From positions 1-55,523 of the forward strand of contig JBKCHH010000059.1 in assembly GCA_046302855.1 (NCBI GenBank): a DNA stretch of 55,523 nt, read 5' to 3'. Position 1 is the stretch's first letter. Each line of letters starts with the position of its first letter. A program made the position numbers and the translations under genes. Positions 1 to 9,347 of this stretch are shown here, piece by piece. The notes under the pieces were generated by a model. That model worked only from the letters and a program-made list of their open reading frames with translations, had not been told where the DNA came from and searched no databases. Source of the stretch: JBKCHH01 sp046302855. GTDB taxonomy: Bacteria; Pseudomonadota; Alphaproteobacteria; Rickettsiales; UBA8987.

Positions 1-1
1 G

Positions 2-1552
2 TTTTACGGCATTGAGATTGAAGAATTCCCCGCACACATTGCCGAAGCCGCCATGTGGCTGACTGACCACCAGATGAACATGAAACTTTCGGAATCTTTT
101 GGGCAAGCCCTTACGCGCCTTCCCTTAAAAAAATCCGCCAATATCACCCACGGCAACGCGCTAACGACTGATTGGAAGGATGTTATCGCGCCGAGTAAAC
201 TTAGCTACATGCTGGGCAACCCACCGTTTGTGGGGTATAAATATCAAAATGAGGAACAGCATGCTGATATGTCAAAAGTATTTCATTTTGCAAAAGGCTC
301 AGGCGTGCTGGACTATGTCACGGCGTGGTATTGGAAAGCGACGCAGTATATTCAAGGCACTCGTATCAAAGTGGCGTTTGTTTCCACCAATTCCATCACA
401 CAGGGCGAGCAAGTTGGTATTCTTTGGCAACCGATGCTTTTGCACTACGGTATACACATTCATTTCGCACACCGCACCTTTAAATGGACAATTGACGAGA
501 AAAAAGCAAAGGGCATGAAAATTGCCGCTGTGCATTGTGTTATCGTAGGGTTTGCGAATTATGCTGCAGAATCAAATGTATTATTCGACTATGAAAAACC
601 CACTTCAGAACCGCACCGCGTAGAAGCAAAAAACATCAATCCGTATTTGGTAGATGCTCCAAATAACTTTATAATTAAAAGAACATCTCCAATTAGCGAT
701 GTTCCCAAAATTGATTATGGAAGCGAGCCAAGAGAAGGGGGCTATCTAATACTTTCTGATAACGAGAAAACAGAACTAATTTCTGAGAATGTAGAAAACT
801 TGAAATGGATAAGAAAATTTGTTAGTGCAGATGATTATTTGAACAATTTATCTCGCTGGTGTTTGTGGCTTGTTGATGCCAATCCTTCAGAAATTAAAAA
901 ATCAAAAATCATCACTAATAGATTAAAACAAGTTGCAGATTTTAGAGAGAAAAGTTTACAAAAAGCTGCTAATAAAGCGAGTGATACTCCTTCACTTTTT
1001 GTATCTATAAGACAGCCAACCTCTAAATATCTTCTTATCCCAATAGTATCTTCTGAGAGAAGAATGTATATCCCCATTGGTTATGTGGATGAAAAAATTA
1101 TTGTTAGTAATGCTTGCTTTGCACTACCCAACGCTACCCTCTACCATTTCGGCGTGTTGACCTCGCTGATGCATATGGATTGGATGCGCCATGTATGCGG
1201 CAGATTGAAAAGTGATTACCGTTATTCCAATACGCTTGTGTATAACAACTTCCCTTGGCCGTCCGCACCCAAGCCTGAACAGATAAAAATAATTGAGGAA
1301 AAAGCTAAGTGCGTGCTGGATGCCCGCGCCGCGTTTCCAAGCTCCACACTGGCAGACCTTTATGACCCGCTCACCATGCCACCATCACTGCTAAAAGCCC
1401 ACCAAGCCCTAGACAAGGCCGTGGATGCGGCGTATCGCAAACAACCCTTCATCAGTGAGCGCGAACGCATAGAATATCTTTTCGCTGAATACCAACGCCT
1501 CACCGCGCCTTTAATTGGGGCAATGAACGCGAAAAAACGCAGGAAGAAGTGA
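2..1552 (+). CDS. MmeI-like restriction-modification DNA methyltransferase, C-terminal part (5' end outside window)
   Basis: The reading frame is open from base 2, before the first ATG at 53, so the gene begins upstream of the window. The visible part starts with GIEIEEFPAHIAEAAMW, typical of the methylase core of MmeI-like (type IIL) or BREX/class I N6-adenine methyltransferases. The catalytic motif IV is NPPFVGYKY, about 55 residues after the ATG. The rest should hold the target-recognition region and a helical C-terminal tail. Members of this family methylate adenine and, when full length, carry an N-terminal nuclease that cannot be seen here. Composition is mosaic: the ends (to about 640 and after about 1100) are clearly richer in GC than the AT-rich middle, which fits exchange of the recognition domain. 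Exact specificity cannot be read. Confidence 0.85.
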   Translation, partial: FYGIEIEEFPAHIAEAAMWLTDHQMNMKLSESFGQALTRLPLKKSANITHGNALTTDWKDVIAPSKLSYMLGNPPFVGYKYQNEEQHADMSKVFHFAKGSGVLDYVTAWYWKATQYIQGTRIKVAFVSTNSITQGEQVGILWQPMLLHYGIHIHFAHRTFKWTIDEKKAKGMKIAAVHCVIVGFANYAAESNVLFDYEKPTSEPHRVEAKNINPYLVDAPNNFIIKRTSPISDVPKIDYGSEPREGGYLILSDNEKTELISENVENLKWIRKFVSADDYLNNLSRWCLWLVDANPSEIKKSKIITNRLKQVADFREKSLQKAANKASDTPSLFVSIRQPTSKYLLIPIVSSERRMYIPIGYVDEKIIVSNACFALPNATLYHFGVLTSLMHMDWMRHVCGRLKSDYRYSNTLVYNNFPWPSAPKPEQIKIIEEKAKCVLDARAAFPSSTLADLYDPLTMPPSLLKAHQALDKAVDAAYRKQPFISERERIEYLFAEYQRLTAPLIGAMNAKKRRKK

Positions 1553-1633
1553 GAATTATAAATTATGAAAAGCTAAACAATAAACTTTTTTCATAAACAC
1601 AAATATCTTTGTTGTTTATTACATTAATTTAAT

Positions 1634-1708
1634 TGGTGACCCCTACGAGATTTGAACTCGTGTTACCGCCGTGAAAGGGCGATGTCCTAACCGCTAGACG
1701 AAGGGGCC
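1634..1708 (-). tRNA. tRNA-Glu (anticodon TTC)
   Basis: On the minus strand the sequence folds as a cloverleaf: acceptor GGCCCCT pairs with AGGGGTC, the T-loop contains GTTCAAATC, and the anticodon stem-loop CCCTTTCACGG has TTC as anticodon. The 3' CCA is encoded. The 5' end lies only 4 bases from a family-1 palindromic repeat. Confidence 0.95.
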
Positions 1709-1712
1709 AAAT

Positions 1713-1855
1713 AATACCATTCCTAATTCTACTTCTATGAATTTTTATGATTTTGCTTCGATGCTCGAATCCTCATTTACTTTGTGTAAACTTCGATTCT
1801 GTGCTTCAAGGCTAACGCATAAAAACCTCATATAAGCGAATTATGCAAAGGTCTT
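1713..1855 (-). repeat. Palindromic repeat family 1, copy A (about 143 bp)
   Basis: This is one of three related copies (others at 21797-21939 and 46047-46191). Read on the minus strand it starts AAGACCTTTGCATAATTCGC and ends in ATTAGGAATGGTATT. The two ends of about 44 bp are imperfect inverted repeats of each other, both with a TTTTTATG core. It sits between tRNA-Glu and pnp. No coding capacity is apparent, so it resembles a MITE-like or Rickettsiales-type palindromic element. The rest of the gap to pnp (1856-2029) holds only AT-rich leader sequence. Confidence 0.85.
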
Positions 1856-2029
1856 AACTCTTTTGCATAATCTTTTTAGAGGGCGGAATATAGAAAACTA
1901 TTTATATAAGTCTAGGTATTTTTACTCCCCTTAACATTTATTCAAACTTTATTCTTGGAAAAATATTAAAACTAATATAAAGAAGCACCCTAAACAAAAA
2001 AGCAACAATCAAAAAAAGGAAAATTTAAC

Positions 2030-4114
2030 ATGTTTAATGAAATTAAAAAGTCTATTCAATGGGGCGGAAGAACCCTTACTCTTGAAACCGGTAAAATTGC
2101 AAGGCAGGCAGATGGTGCCGTTCTTGTATCTTATGGCAATACTAAAGTATTAGCAACTGTAGTGGGTGATAAAAAAGCGAAGGATGGAGTAGATTTCTTT
2201 CCCCTTACCTGCATTTATCAAGAAAAAGCATTTGCAGCTGGCAGAATTCCAGGTGGATATGTAAAACGCGAAGGTAAGCCTTCACAAAAAGAAGTTTTAA
2301 CTTCAAGGCTTATAGATAGGCCAATTCGCCCCCTGTTTGAAGAGGGTTTTTATAACGAAACGCAAATTATCTGCACCGTATTGCAATATGATGCCAAAAA
2401 TGATCCAGATGTTATTGCCCTAATTGGAGCCTCCGCTGCTCTTAGCATTTCTGGACTTCCCTTTGTTGCCCCAATTGCAGCTATTAGAGTTGGTTTTACA
2501 GATGGTGAATATGTAATTAATCCAGAATCTGGTGATTTAAAAAATAGCCGTTTAGATTTAGTAGTTTCTGGCACAAAAGATTCTATAATGATGGTAGAAA
2601 GTGAAGCTAAAGAGCTAACTGAAGAAGAGATGCTAAAGGCTCTAGACTTCGCACAAGAAAACATGAAGCCAGTAATTGCCTTAATTGAAAAATTGGCAAA
2701 AGAAGCTGGTAAAGAAAAATGGAAAATAGAGAAAAAAGATAACTCTGACCTAGAAAAAAGAATCAAAAAACTAGGTGAGGGGGATTTTAAAAAGGCTTAC
2801 AAAATTAAAGATAAGCAAGAAAGGACAACAAAAATTTCTGAAACCCGCTCTAACATTATCGCCAAGCTAAAAGAAGAATTGGCAGAAAACTTTAATGAGC
2901 AAACAACCAACTCTTTAGTTAAACATTTAGAGAAGGATATTGTGCGTGGCGACCTTATTGCCAAAAAAATTCGTATTGATGGCAGAAAAGTTGATGAAAT
3001 TAGGCCAATAGTGGCAGAAACGCAACTTCTTCCGCAAACCCATGGCTCGGCTCTATTTACCCGTGGTGAAACGCAAGCTATTGTGGTAGCAACCCTTGGC
3101 ACTAGCCTAGATGAGCAAAGGATTGATTCAATTGAAGGGGATGTAACTGAAAGGTTTATGTTGCACTATAATTTCCCTCCCTTTTCAGTGGGTGAAGTAG
3201 GCAGAATGACAGGCCCTGGCAGAAGAGAAATCGGGCATGGCAAACTAGCTTGGCGGGCAATTAATCCGCTACTTCCTTCAAAAGAGGTTTTCCCCTATAC
3301 AATTAGGGTAGTTTCTGAAATTACCGAATCTAATGGTTCTTCCTCTATGGCAACGGTTTGTGGCACTTCCATGGCATTAATGGATGCTGGCGTTCCTTTA
3401 GAAAAGGCAATTAGTGGCATTGCTATGGGATTGGTGAAGGAGGGCAAAGACTATGTGGTTCTTTCAGACATTTTAGGTGATGAAGATAATCTAGGCGATA
3501 TGGATTTTAAAGTAGCTGGCACAAAGGATGGTATTACTGCCCTGCAGATGGATATTAAAATTCAAGGAATTTCTGCCAAAATTATGAGTGATGCTATTTC
3601 GCAAGCAAAAGAAGGCAGGCTTCACATTTTAAAAGAAATGAGCAAGGGTATAAAAGAAACAAGGGAATCAGTGGCAGAAAATGCTCCAAAAACTACTACC
3701 ATTCGTATTAACAAGGCTAAAATTCGTGAAGTAATTGGTAGCGGTGGCAAGGTTATTAAAGGTATTTGCGAAGCAAGTGGTGCTAAAATTGATATTGATG
3801 ATGATGGCACAATTCGCGTTTCTTCCTCTAATGGTGATCAAGCCAAAAAAGCAATTGAAATGATTCAAAACATAGTAGCGGAGCCAGAAGTAGGTAGGGT
3901 TTATAACGATGCTAAAATTGTTAAAATCTTAGATTTTGGTGCTATAGCTGAATTTTCTGGCAAGAATCAAGGCCTAATTCATATTTCACAATTTTCAGAC
4001 GCTAGGGTAGAAAAGGTGGAAGATGTGGTAAAAGAAGGCGATACCGTTAGGGTTAAAATCATCTCGGTTGATAAACAGGGCAAGATTAAACTTAGCATGA
4101 AGGATTTGGATTAG
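2030..4114 (+). CDS. pnp: Polyribonucleotide nucleotidyltransferase (PNPase)
   Basis: This is a 3'-to-5' phosphorolytic exoribonuclease of mRNA turnover. The 694-residue length is normal for the family. It shows two RNase PH-like cores (the second with FSVGEVGRMTGPGRREIGHG and GTSMALMDAG, and an acidic LGDEDNLGDMDF active-site motif), then a KH domain with GSGGKVIKGI, and a C-terminal S1 domain with GAIAEF and GLIHISQ. AAAGGAAAA lies just upstream of the ATG as ribosome binding site. rpsO, the usual neighbour in bacteria, is not directly upstream; the upstream gap instead holds tRNA-Glu and a repeat. A possible promoter (TTCAAA at 1941, 17 bp, TATTAA at 1964) is weak. Confidence 0.97.
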   Translation: MFNEIKKSIQWGGRTLTLETGKIARQADGAVLVSYGNTKVLATVVGDKKAKDGVDFFPLTCIYQEKAFAAGRIPGGYVKREGKPSQKEVLTSRLIDRPIRPLFEEGFYNETQIICTVLQYDAKNDPDVIALIGASAALSISGLPFVAPIAAIRVGFTDGEYVINPESGDLKNSRLDLVVSGTKDSIMMVESEAKELTEEEMLKALDFAQENMKPVIALIEKLAKEAGKEKWKIEKKDNSDLEKRIKKLGEGDFKKAYKIKDKQERTTKISETRSNIIAKLKEELAENFNEQTTNSLVKHLEKDIVRGDLIAKKIRIDGRKVDEIRPIVAETQLLPQTHGSALFTRGETQAIVVATLGTSLDEQRIDSIEGDVTERFMLHYNFPPFSVGEVGRMTGPGRREIGHGKLAWRAINPLLPSKEVFPYTIRVVSEITESNGSSSMATVCGTSMALMDAGVPLEKAISGIAMGLVKEGKDYVVLSDILGDEDNLGDMDFKVAGTKDGITALQMDIKIQGISAKIMSDAISQAKEGRLHILKEMSKGIKETRESVAENAPKTTTIRINKAKIREVIGSGGKVIKGICEASGAKIDIDDDGTIRVSSSNGDQAKKAIEMIQNIVAEPEVGRVYNDAKIVKILDFGAIAEFSGKNQGLIHISQFSDARVEKVEDVVKEGDTVRVKIISVDKQGKIKLSMKDLD

Positions 4115-4223
4115 GATTGGATTAAAAGTAATTGTCCAAAAATCGGATCATTACAATTATATAACCAACCCCTTGTAATCTTACAAAAAAGCTAATATTT
4201 ACCCTAATATTGGATAATCTTGT

Positions 4224-5210
4224 ATGAGTTTAGCGGCATTAAATACCTATCTTGAACCCTTAAGGGATGTACTAAATATTGAAGGTATATCGGAAGTATC
4301 TATCAATCAACCGGGCGAAGTGTGGATTGATCAAAGGGGAAAAAGAATCCGCTTTATAAAACCAGAGGTTGATTTAAAATACCTAAAGTTTTTGGCAAGG
4401 CTAGTTGCCCAATCTACCGCACAGGATATTAGCGAACAAAAGCCCCTGCTTTCTGCCACCCTGCCAGAAGGTTATCGTATTCAAATAATTTATCCGCCGG
4501 CTTGTGAGGCAGATAAGGTAATAGTTTCAATTAGAAAACAAACCATAGTTAATCTAGATTTAGATGATTACGAAAAGCTAGGTGCCTTTGATAATACCTT
4601 AATTAAGGCTAAGGAAGATGAAGATAAAAAAGTTCTAGAAGCCTTGCTCGAAGGGGGTAAAATAAAAGATTTTATAAAGCAGGCGGTAAAGAGAAGAAAA
4701 AATATTATTGTCTCTGGTGGAACCTCAACGGGCAAGACCACCTTTATGAATGCAACCTTAAGGGCAATTCCAGATGAAGAAAGAATAATTACAGTAGAAG
4801 ATGCAAGGGAAATTCAGCTAGTTCAGCCAAACAAGGTGCATTTGGTTGTATCGCGTGGTGGGCAGGGCATTGCTCAAGTAACCACCCAAACCCTAATTGA
4901 ATCTTGCCTAAGGTTAGCGCCAGATAGAATAATAGTGGGTGAGTTAAGGGGGGCAGAGGCATTTAGCTTCGTGCGGGCAATTAATACAGGCCACCCAGGT
5001 TCGATTGCAACCCTGCATGCAGATTCGCCAAAGATGGCTATTGAACAGCTAGTTCTAATGTTAATTCAGGCCGATATTGGTTTAACAAGAGGTGAAATTA
5101 TCCCCTACTTAAAAAATGTTATCGATATTATTGTTCAGCTAAAAAGGGGCGAAAATGGCAATAGATATGTTTCTGAAATTTACTATAACAAAGAAAAAGG
5201 TAGCTTTTAA
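4224..5210 (+). CDS. virB11: VirB11/TrbB-type secretion ATPase
   Basis: This is a 328-residue hexameric traffic ATPase of the type II/IV secretion superfamily. An N-terminal sensor domain precedes the RecA-like core, which has Walker A GGTSTGKTT (about residues 164-172), the VEDAREIQ Asp box, Walker B DRIIVGELRGAEAF and the His box GHPGSIATLHADSP. VirB11 drives assembly and substrate passage of type IV secretion systems at the inner membrane. It normally sits with virB8-virB10 and virD4, but here it is alone between pnp and an ene-reductase. The only other T4SS-like genes in the window are the VirB2-like genes near 16-17.4 kb. An inverted repeat TTGTAA-TC-TTACAA at 4173-4186 lies in its leader. 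VirB11 is favoured over TrbB by length and the likely lineage. Confidence 0.88.
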   Translation: MSLAALNTYLEPLRDVLNIEGISEVSINQPGEVWIDQRGKRIRFIKPEVDLKYLKFLARLVAQSTAQDISEQKPLLSATLPEGYRIQIIYPPACEADKVIVSIRKQTIVNLDLDDYEKLGAFDNTLIKAKEDEDKKVLEALLEGGKIKDFIKQAVKRRKNIIVSGGTSTGKTTFMNATLRAIPDEERIITVEDAREIQLVQPNKVHLVVSRGGQGIAQVTTQTLIESCLRLAPDRIIVGELRGAEAFSFVRAINTGHPGSIATLHADSPKMAIEQLVLMLIQADIGLTRGEIIPYLKNVIDIIVQLKRGENGNRYVSEIYYNKEKGSF

Positions 5211-5225
5211 GAGGGGCTAAATCGT

Positions 5226-6326
5226 ATGAAAAAAACATTATTTGATACACTAAAAGTTGGCGATATTACGCTAAAAAATCGCTTAATTATGGCGCCACTT
5301 ACTAGAATGCGCTCTAAGCAACCGGGCAATATTCCACATGAATTAAATGCAACCTATTACGCACAAAGGGCAAGTGCTGGGCTAATTATTTCAGAGGCGA
5401 CGCAAATAAGCCAGCAAGGGCAAGGCTACCCTGCAACTCCGGGAATTCATTCAAAAGAGCAAATTAAGGGTTGGAAAATTGTAACTAGTGCAGTGCACAA
5501 AGCAGGTGGGAAAATATTTTTGCAATTATGGCATGTGGGCAGAATTTCGCACCCATCGCACCAGCCAGATGGAAAGGAGCCAGTTGCCCCTTCTGCCATT
5601 GCTGCCAAAAATAGTGGCACCTATACTTCCACCTGGCAACCAACTGAAATTCTAACGCCAAGAGCCTTAACACTTGCCGAAATAAAAGAAATTATTGAGG
5701 ATTTCTCATCGGCTGCCAAAAATGCCAAAGAAGCTGGTTTTGATGGGGTGGAAGTTCATGGAGCAAATGGCTATTTGCTTGATCAATTCTTGCAAGATGG
5801 CTCTAATAAAAGAACAGATGAATATGGGGGGTCAATTGAAAACAGAAGCAAACTTCTTTTGCAAGTGGTTGACGCGGTTATAAAGGTTTGGGGCAAAGGA
5901 AGAGTTGGCGTTCGCCTTTCACCATATGGCACATTTAATGATATGAGTGATAGTAATCCAGAAAAGCTTTTTTCTTATGTAATAAAACAGTTAGATAAAA
6001 GGGAAATTGCTTTTATAGACCTAATAGAACCGCGTTCGTCTTCAGCTGGCTCGCAAGATAAAAATATAAGCGATGCACCGCAGGTAAACAAAATTTTTAG
6101 AAAGTTATTTAAAGGGGTAATAATTTCAGCCGGCGGATATAGCCCACAAACGGCGAAGGAAGCAGTAGAAAATGGTGATGCCGATGCAGTTTCTTTCGGC
6201 AGATTTTTTATCTCTAACCCAGATTTGCCACAAAGAATAAAACAAGGGGAAGAGCTTAATAAGTATGACAGAGCTACCTTTTACGGTGGTGGTGAGAAGG
6301 GCTATACCGATTACCCAACCCTATAA
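5226..6326 (+). CDS. Old yellow enzyme family alkene reductase (NemA-like)
   Basis: This is a 366-residue FMN-dependent ene-reductase that uses NAD(P)H to reduce activated C=C bonds and related electrophiles in the cytoplasm. The TIM-barrel signatures are clear: IMAPLTRMR near residue 25, LWHVGRISHP near 105, the substrate-binding pair His178/Asn181 and Tyr183 in EVHGANGYLLDQF, the TDEYGGSIENR loop, and the C-terminal phosphate-binding SAGGYSP and FGRFFISNPDLP. A ribosome binding site GAGGGG precedes the ATG. It starts 15 bp after virB11 and may be co-transcribed with it. The natural substrate is unknown; the NemA-like assignment rests on the family only. Confidence 0.92.
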   Translation: MKKTLFDTLKVGDITLKNRLIMAPLTRMRSKQPGNIPHELNATYYAQRASAGLIISEATQISQQGQGYPATPGIHSKEQIKGWKIVTSAVHKAGGKIFLQLWHVGRISHPSHQPDGKEPVAPSAIAAKNSGTYTSTWQPTEILTPRALTLAEIKEIIEDFSSAAKNAKEAGFDGVEVHGANGYLLDQFLQDGSNKRTDEYGGSIENRSKLLLQVVDAVIKVWGKGRVGVRLSPYGTFNDMSDSNPEKLFSYVIKQLDKREIAFIDLIEPRSSSAGSQDKNISDAPQVNKIFRKLFKGVIISAGGYSPQTAKEAVENGDADAVSFGRFFISNPDLPQRIKQGEELNKYDRATFYGGGEKGYTDYPTL

Positions 6327-6398
6327 TTTTTTCTAATTATTTCTTGACCAGAAGCCACTTGGTTTCTATATGGTGCATAGTTAATAATAATAACGAAA

Positions 6399-7622
6399 AT
6401 GACAAATTCTTTTTCTGGAACTATATTGGTAATTGGGGCGGGTGCAGCGGGTAGTGTTGTAGTAAAAAAAGCTGATAAAAATCGCCATATTTTTAAAAAA
6501 ATTCATCTAGCTAGCAGAACCCTTAGCAAGTGTGAAAAAATTAAAAAGGAATGCAAAGGTGAAATTTCAATTTCGCAAATTGATGCAGATAATTCTAAAG
6601 AAGTAGTTGCCTTAATAAAAAAGGTTAAGCCAGATTTGGTTATTAATATGGCACTTCCCTACCAAGACTTGGCAATTATGGATGCCTGTTTGGAAACAAA
6701 GGTTCATTATCTAGATACAGCTAACTATGAGCCAAAAGACGAGGCTAAATTTCACTATGGTTGGCAATGGGCATATGAAGAAAGATTTAAAAAGGCTGGT
6801 TTGCTTGCCATTCTTGGTTGCGGTTTTGACCCCGGGGTTAGCAATATTTTCTGTGCCTATGCTCAAAAACATCTGTTCGATACCATTGATTATATTGATA
6901 TAATCGATTGTAATGATGGCAATCACGGTAAAAGTTTCGCCACCAATTTTAATCCAGAAATCAACATCCGGGAAGTAACGCAAGATGGTAAATATTTTGA
7001 AAAGGGGAAGTGGAAAGAAATAAAAGCCCTTTCAATAAAAAGGGATATTGATTACCCAGAAGTTGGCAAAAGAGCCTCCTACTTAATTTATCACGAAGAG
7101 TTGGAATCTTTAGCCAAAAATATTAAGGGATTGAAAAGAATCCGCTTTTGGATGACCTTTTCAGAAAACTACATTAAACACCTAGATGTATTGCAAAGTG
7201 TGGGTATGACCCGCATTGATCCTATAGATTATAATGGCACCAAAATAATTCCTTTACAGTTTTTAAAAGCTCTACTCCCAGAGCCATCTTCACTTGCAGA
7301 AAACTATTCAGGCAAAACCTCAATAGGATGCGTTATTCAAGGAACAAAAAATGGCAAGGAGAAAAAGTATTTAATTTATAATGTGTGTGATCACGCAAAA
7401 ACCAATATAGAAATTGGTGCTCAAGCAGTTTCATACACAACTGGCGTGCCACCTGTAGTTGGAGCTATAATGCTATTACAGGGCGTATGGAGTGGAGCTG
7501 GAGTTAAAAATGTTGAGGAATTAGACCCAGACAAATTCCTTACAGAGCTTGCTATTCAAGGCTTGCCGTGGCATGTAAAGGAGTTAAAAATAAAAGATAA
7601 AAATGAACCGCTTGATTACTAG
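6399..7622 (+). CDS. Carboxynorspermidine/carboxyspermidine dehydrogenase (saccharopine dehydrogenase family)
   Basis: This 407-residue protein belongs to the saccharopine reductase-like family. The NAD(P) site is GAGAAG at residues 13-18, and a second conserved stretch is GCGFDPGVSNIF. Carboxy(nor)spermidine dehydrogenase condenses aspartate semialdehyde with putrescine (or diaminopropane) and reduces the Schiff base. The assignment over saccharopine dehydrogenase is supported by the downstream decarboxylase gene, which overlaps its last 20 bases in another frame and is the partner enzyme. This is the spermidine route that does not use decarboxylated S-adenosylmethionine. Confidence 0.88.
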   Translation: MTNSFSGTILVIGAGAAGSVVVKKADKNRHIFKKIHLASRTLSKCEKIKKECKGEISISQIDADNSKEVVALIKKVKPDLVINMALPYQDLAIMDACLETKVHYLDTANYEPKDEAKFHYGWQWAYEERFKKAGLLAILGCGFDPGVSNIFCAYAQKHLFDTIDYIDIIDCNDGNHGKSFATNFNPEINIREVTQDGKYFEKGKWKEIKALSIKRDIDYPEVGKRASYLIYHEELESLAKNIKGLKRIRFWMTFSENYIKHLDVLQSVGMTRIDPIDYNGTKIIPLQFLKALLPEPSSLAENYSGKTSIGCVIQGTKNGKEKKYLIYNVCDHAKTNIEIGAQAVSYTTGVPPVVGAIMLLQGVWSGAGVKNVEELDPDKFLTELAIQGLPWHVKELKIKDKNEPLDY

Positions 7623-8730
7623 CATAGATAAAATTCCTACTCCTGCAGTGGTAGTTGAGTTATCAAGGCTAAAGCGGAATTTAAAAATAGTTGAGCGGAT
7701 AAAAAAAGAAACCAACTGCCAAGTTCTGCTTGCCTTAAAGGCATTTTCTACCTTTGCCCTTTTCCCATATATGAAGCCTTATTTTGATGGCACCACTGCT
7801 AGCGGTTTTTATGAGGCAAAACTGGGCTTTGAAAAGTTTGGCAAGCAGGTTCACACCTATAGCCCAGCTTATGACGCTACTGAAATAAAAAATCTAACAA
7901 AAATTTCTAACCATATTTATTTTAACTCTATTAACCAATATGAAAGGTTTGCTCCCTTAATAAAAAACAAGAAAACAAAATTTGGTTTAAGAGTAAATCC
8001 GCAGTTTTCAGCAGTGGAATTTAATATGTATAACCCCTGCCAACAATATTCTAGGTTTGGCGTTTTAAAAGAAAACTTGCCTAAAAACTTACCTCAAAAC
8101 ATTGATACTCTACATTTTCACGCCCTGTGTGAAAGTGGGGCGGAAACTTCTGCCAGTTTAATTGAACATGTTGCTAATAACTTTGCCCCTTGGATAAAAC
8201 AGATAAAGTTTGTCAATTTTGGTGGTGGGCATTATTTTTCAAAAGAAAATTATAATCTAGAACTGCTAATTTCCGCCATTAACAAATTTAAAGAAAAGTT
8301 TGGCGTTCAAGTAATTTTAGAACCGGGCGGTGCGGTTGTGTATGATTGTGGCTTTTTGTTGGCAAAGGTGCTGGATGTAATAGAAAACGAAAAGAAAATT
8401 GCCATACTAGATACTTCTGCCACCTGCCATATGCCAGATGTTATAGAAATGCCCTATCGCCCAAGAGTGGCAGGCGATGGAGCGTTTAAACATAAGTATA
8501 TTTTTACTGGCAAAACCTGCCTATCTGGCGATATTATTGGTGAATATGCCTTTAAAACTCCGCTAAAAATTGGTGATAAGGTAATGTTTTTAGATATGAT
8601 TCAATATACAACAGTAAAAACCACCACCTTTAACGGCGTTCCTTTGCCAGAACTTGGTATTTTAGATGAAAAGGGAAATTATAAAAAAATCAAAAAATTT
8701 GGCTTTAATAGTTTTAAAGATAGGTTGTAG
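7603..8730 (+). CDS. nspC: Carboxynorspermidine decarboxylase
   Basis: This 375-residue PLP-dependent enzyme of the alanine racemase-fold (type III) decarboxylases removes CO2 from carboxynorspermidine or carboxyspermidine, giving norspermidine or spermidine. The PLP lysine is expected at Lys46 in LLALKAFST. Also visible are GGGHYF, the phosphate-binding EPGGAVVYDCG, the family signature TSATCHMPDVIEMPYRP, and the catalytic cysteine region GKTCLSGDIIGEYAF near residue 306. It overlaps the dehydrogenase gene, so translation is probably coupled. No meso-diaminopimelate decarboxylase-specific extension is present. Confidence 0.93.
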   Translation: MNRLITSIDKIPTPAVVVELSRLKRNLKIVERIKKETNCQVLLALKAFSTFALFPYMKPYFDGTTASGFYEAKLGFEKFGKQVHTYSPAYDATEIKNLTKISNHIYFNSINQYERFAPLIKNKKTKFGLRVNPQFSAVEFNMYNPCQQYSRFGVLKENLPKNLPQNIDTLHFHALCESGAETSASLIEHVANNFAPWIKQIKFVNFGGGHYFSKENYNLELLISAINKFKEKFGVQVILEPGGAVVYDCGFLLAKVLDVIENEKKIAILDTSATCHMPDVIEMPYRPRVAGDGAFKHKYIFTGKTCLSGDIIGEYAFKTPLKIGDKVMFLDMIQYTTVKTTTFNGVPLPELGILDEKGNYKKIKKFGFNSFKDRL

Positions 8731-8731
8731 T

Positions 8732-9340
8732 TTAACCCTGAATTTTAGAAATATAAAGCACCATACCAACCTCCCTCTCCTTTATCTTTAAGGGAATTAG
8801 CTCATGCGAAAAAGTAAATTTTTTGCTAGCAACTTCAATTTCTTCATTGGTTTTTTCACCCTTTAGCAAATATAATTGAGAGGGGAATTTTTTATTAAAC
8901 AGACCTAGTATATTGTAGAGTGCAGAAAATGCCTTGGCGGTAATAGTCTTTCCACTTAAATTTACTTCCTCCACCTTTTTTTCTATAACGGAAAAGTTAT
9001 TCAAACCTAAATTTACCTTCAAATTTTGCAAAAACACGCATTTTTTAGAGCTTATTTCTATGGCAAATATTTTTGTGTTGGGTAAAAAAATTGCTAGAAT
9101 AATGGAGGGCAAGCCATTGCCAGAGCCTAAATCATAAACCTCCCCTTCTTTTTCTAGCAACCTAGACAAAATAATAGCTTGCGGAATATGAATTTCATTT
9201 ATTTCATTTAATGCCTGATTACCAATTAGGCTGTAAGCCTTATTCCACTTTTTTAGCAAAGAGACGAAATTTTCAATTTGTGTTGCTTGAATATCTGTTA
9301 TATTGTTAATAAGGTTTTTATTAATCTGTAAATTTTTCAT
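8732..9340 (-). CDS. rsmG: 16S rRNA (guanine527-N7)-methyltransferase RsmG
   Basis: This 202-residue SAM-dependent methyltransferase makes m7G527 in 16S rRNA. It shows the family's KWNKAYSLIG near residue 31, the SAM-binding motif YDLGSGNGLPSII at about 69-81, and AKAFSAL further on. In most bacteria rsmG sits in the mnmG-rsmG-parAB cluster; here it stands alone, convergent with nspC (1 bp between the genes) and divergent from coaD. Only 7 bp separate the two start codons, so its promoter must lie inside coaD. Confidence 0.93.
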   Translation of the reverse strand: MKNLQINKNLINNITDIQATQIENFVSLLKKWNKAYSLIGNQALNEINEIHIPQAIILSRLLEKEGEVYDLGSGNGLPSIILAIFLPNTKIFAIEISSKKCVFLQNLKVNLGLNNFSVIEKKVEEVNLSGKTITAKAFSALYNILGLFNKKFPSQLYLLKGEKTNEEIEVASKKFTFSHELIPLKIKEREVGMVLYISKIQG

Positions 9341-9347
9341 ATAACTT

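Noticed and set aside
1713..1855. Repeat as remnant of an insertion sequence with transposase
   Set aside because: No transposase fragment is seen in any frame and the unit is only about 145 bp.
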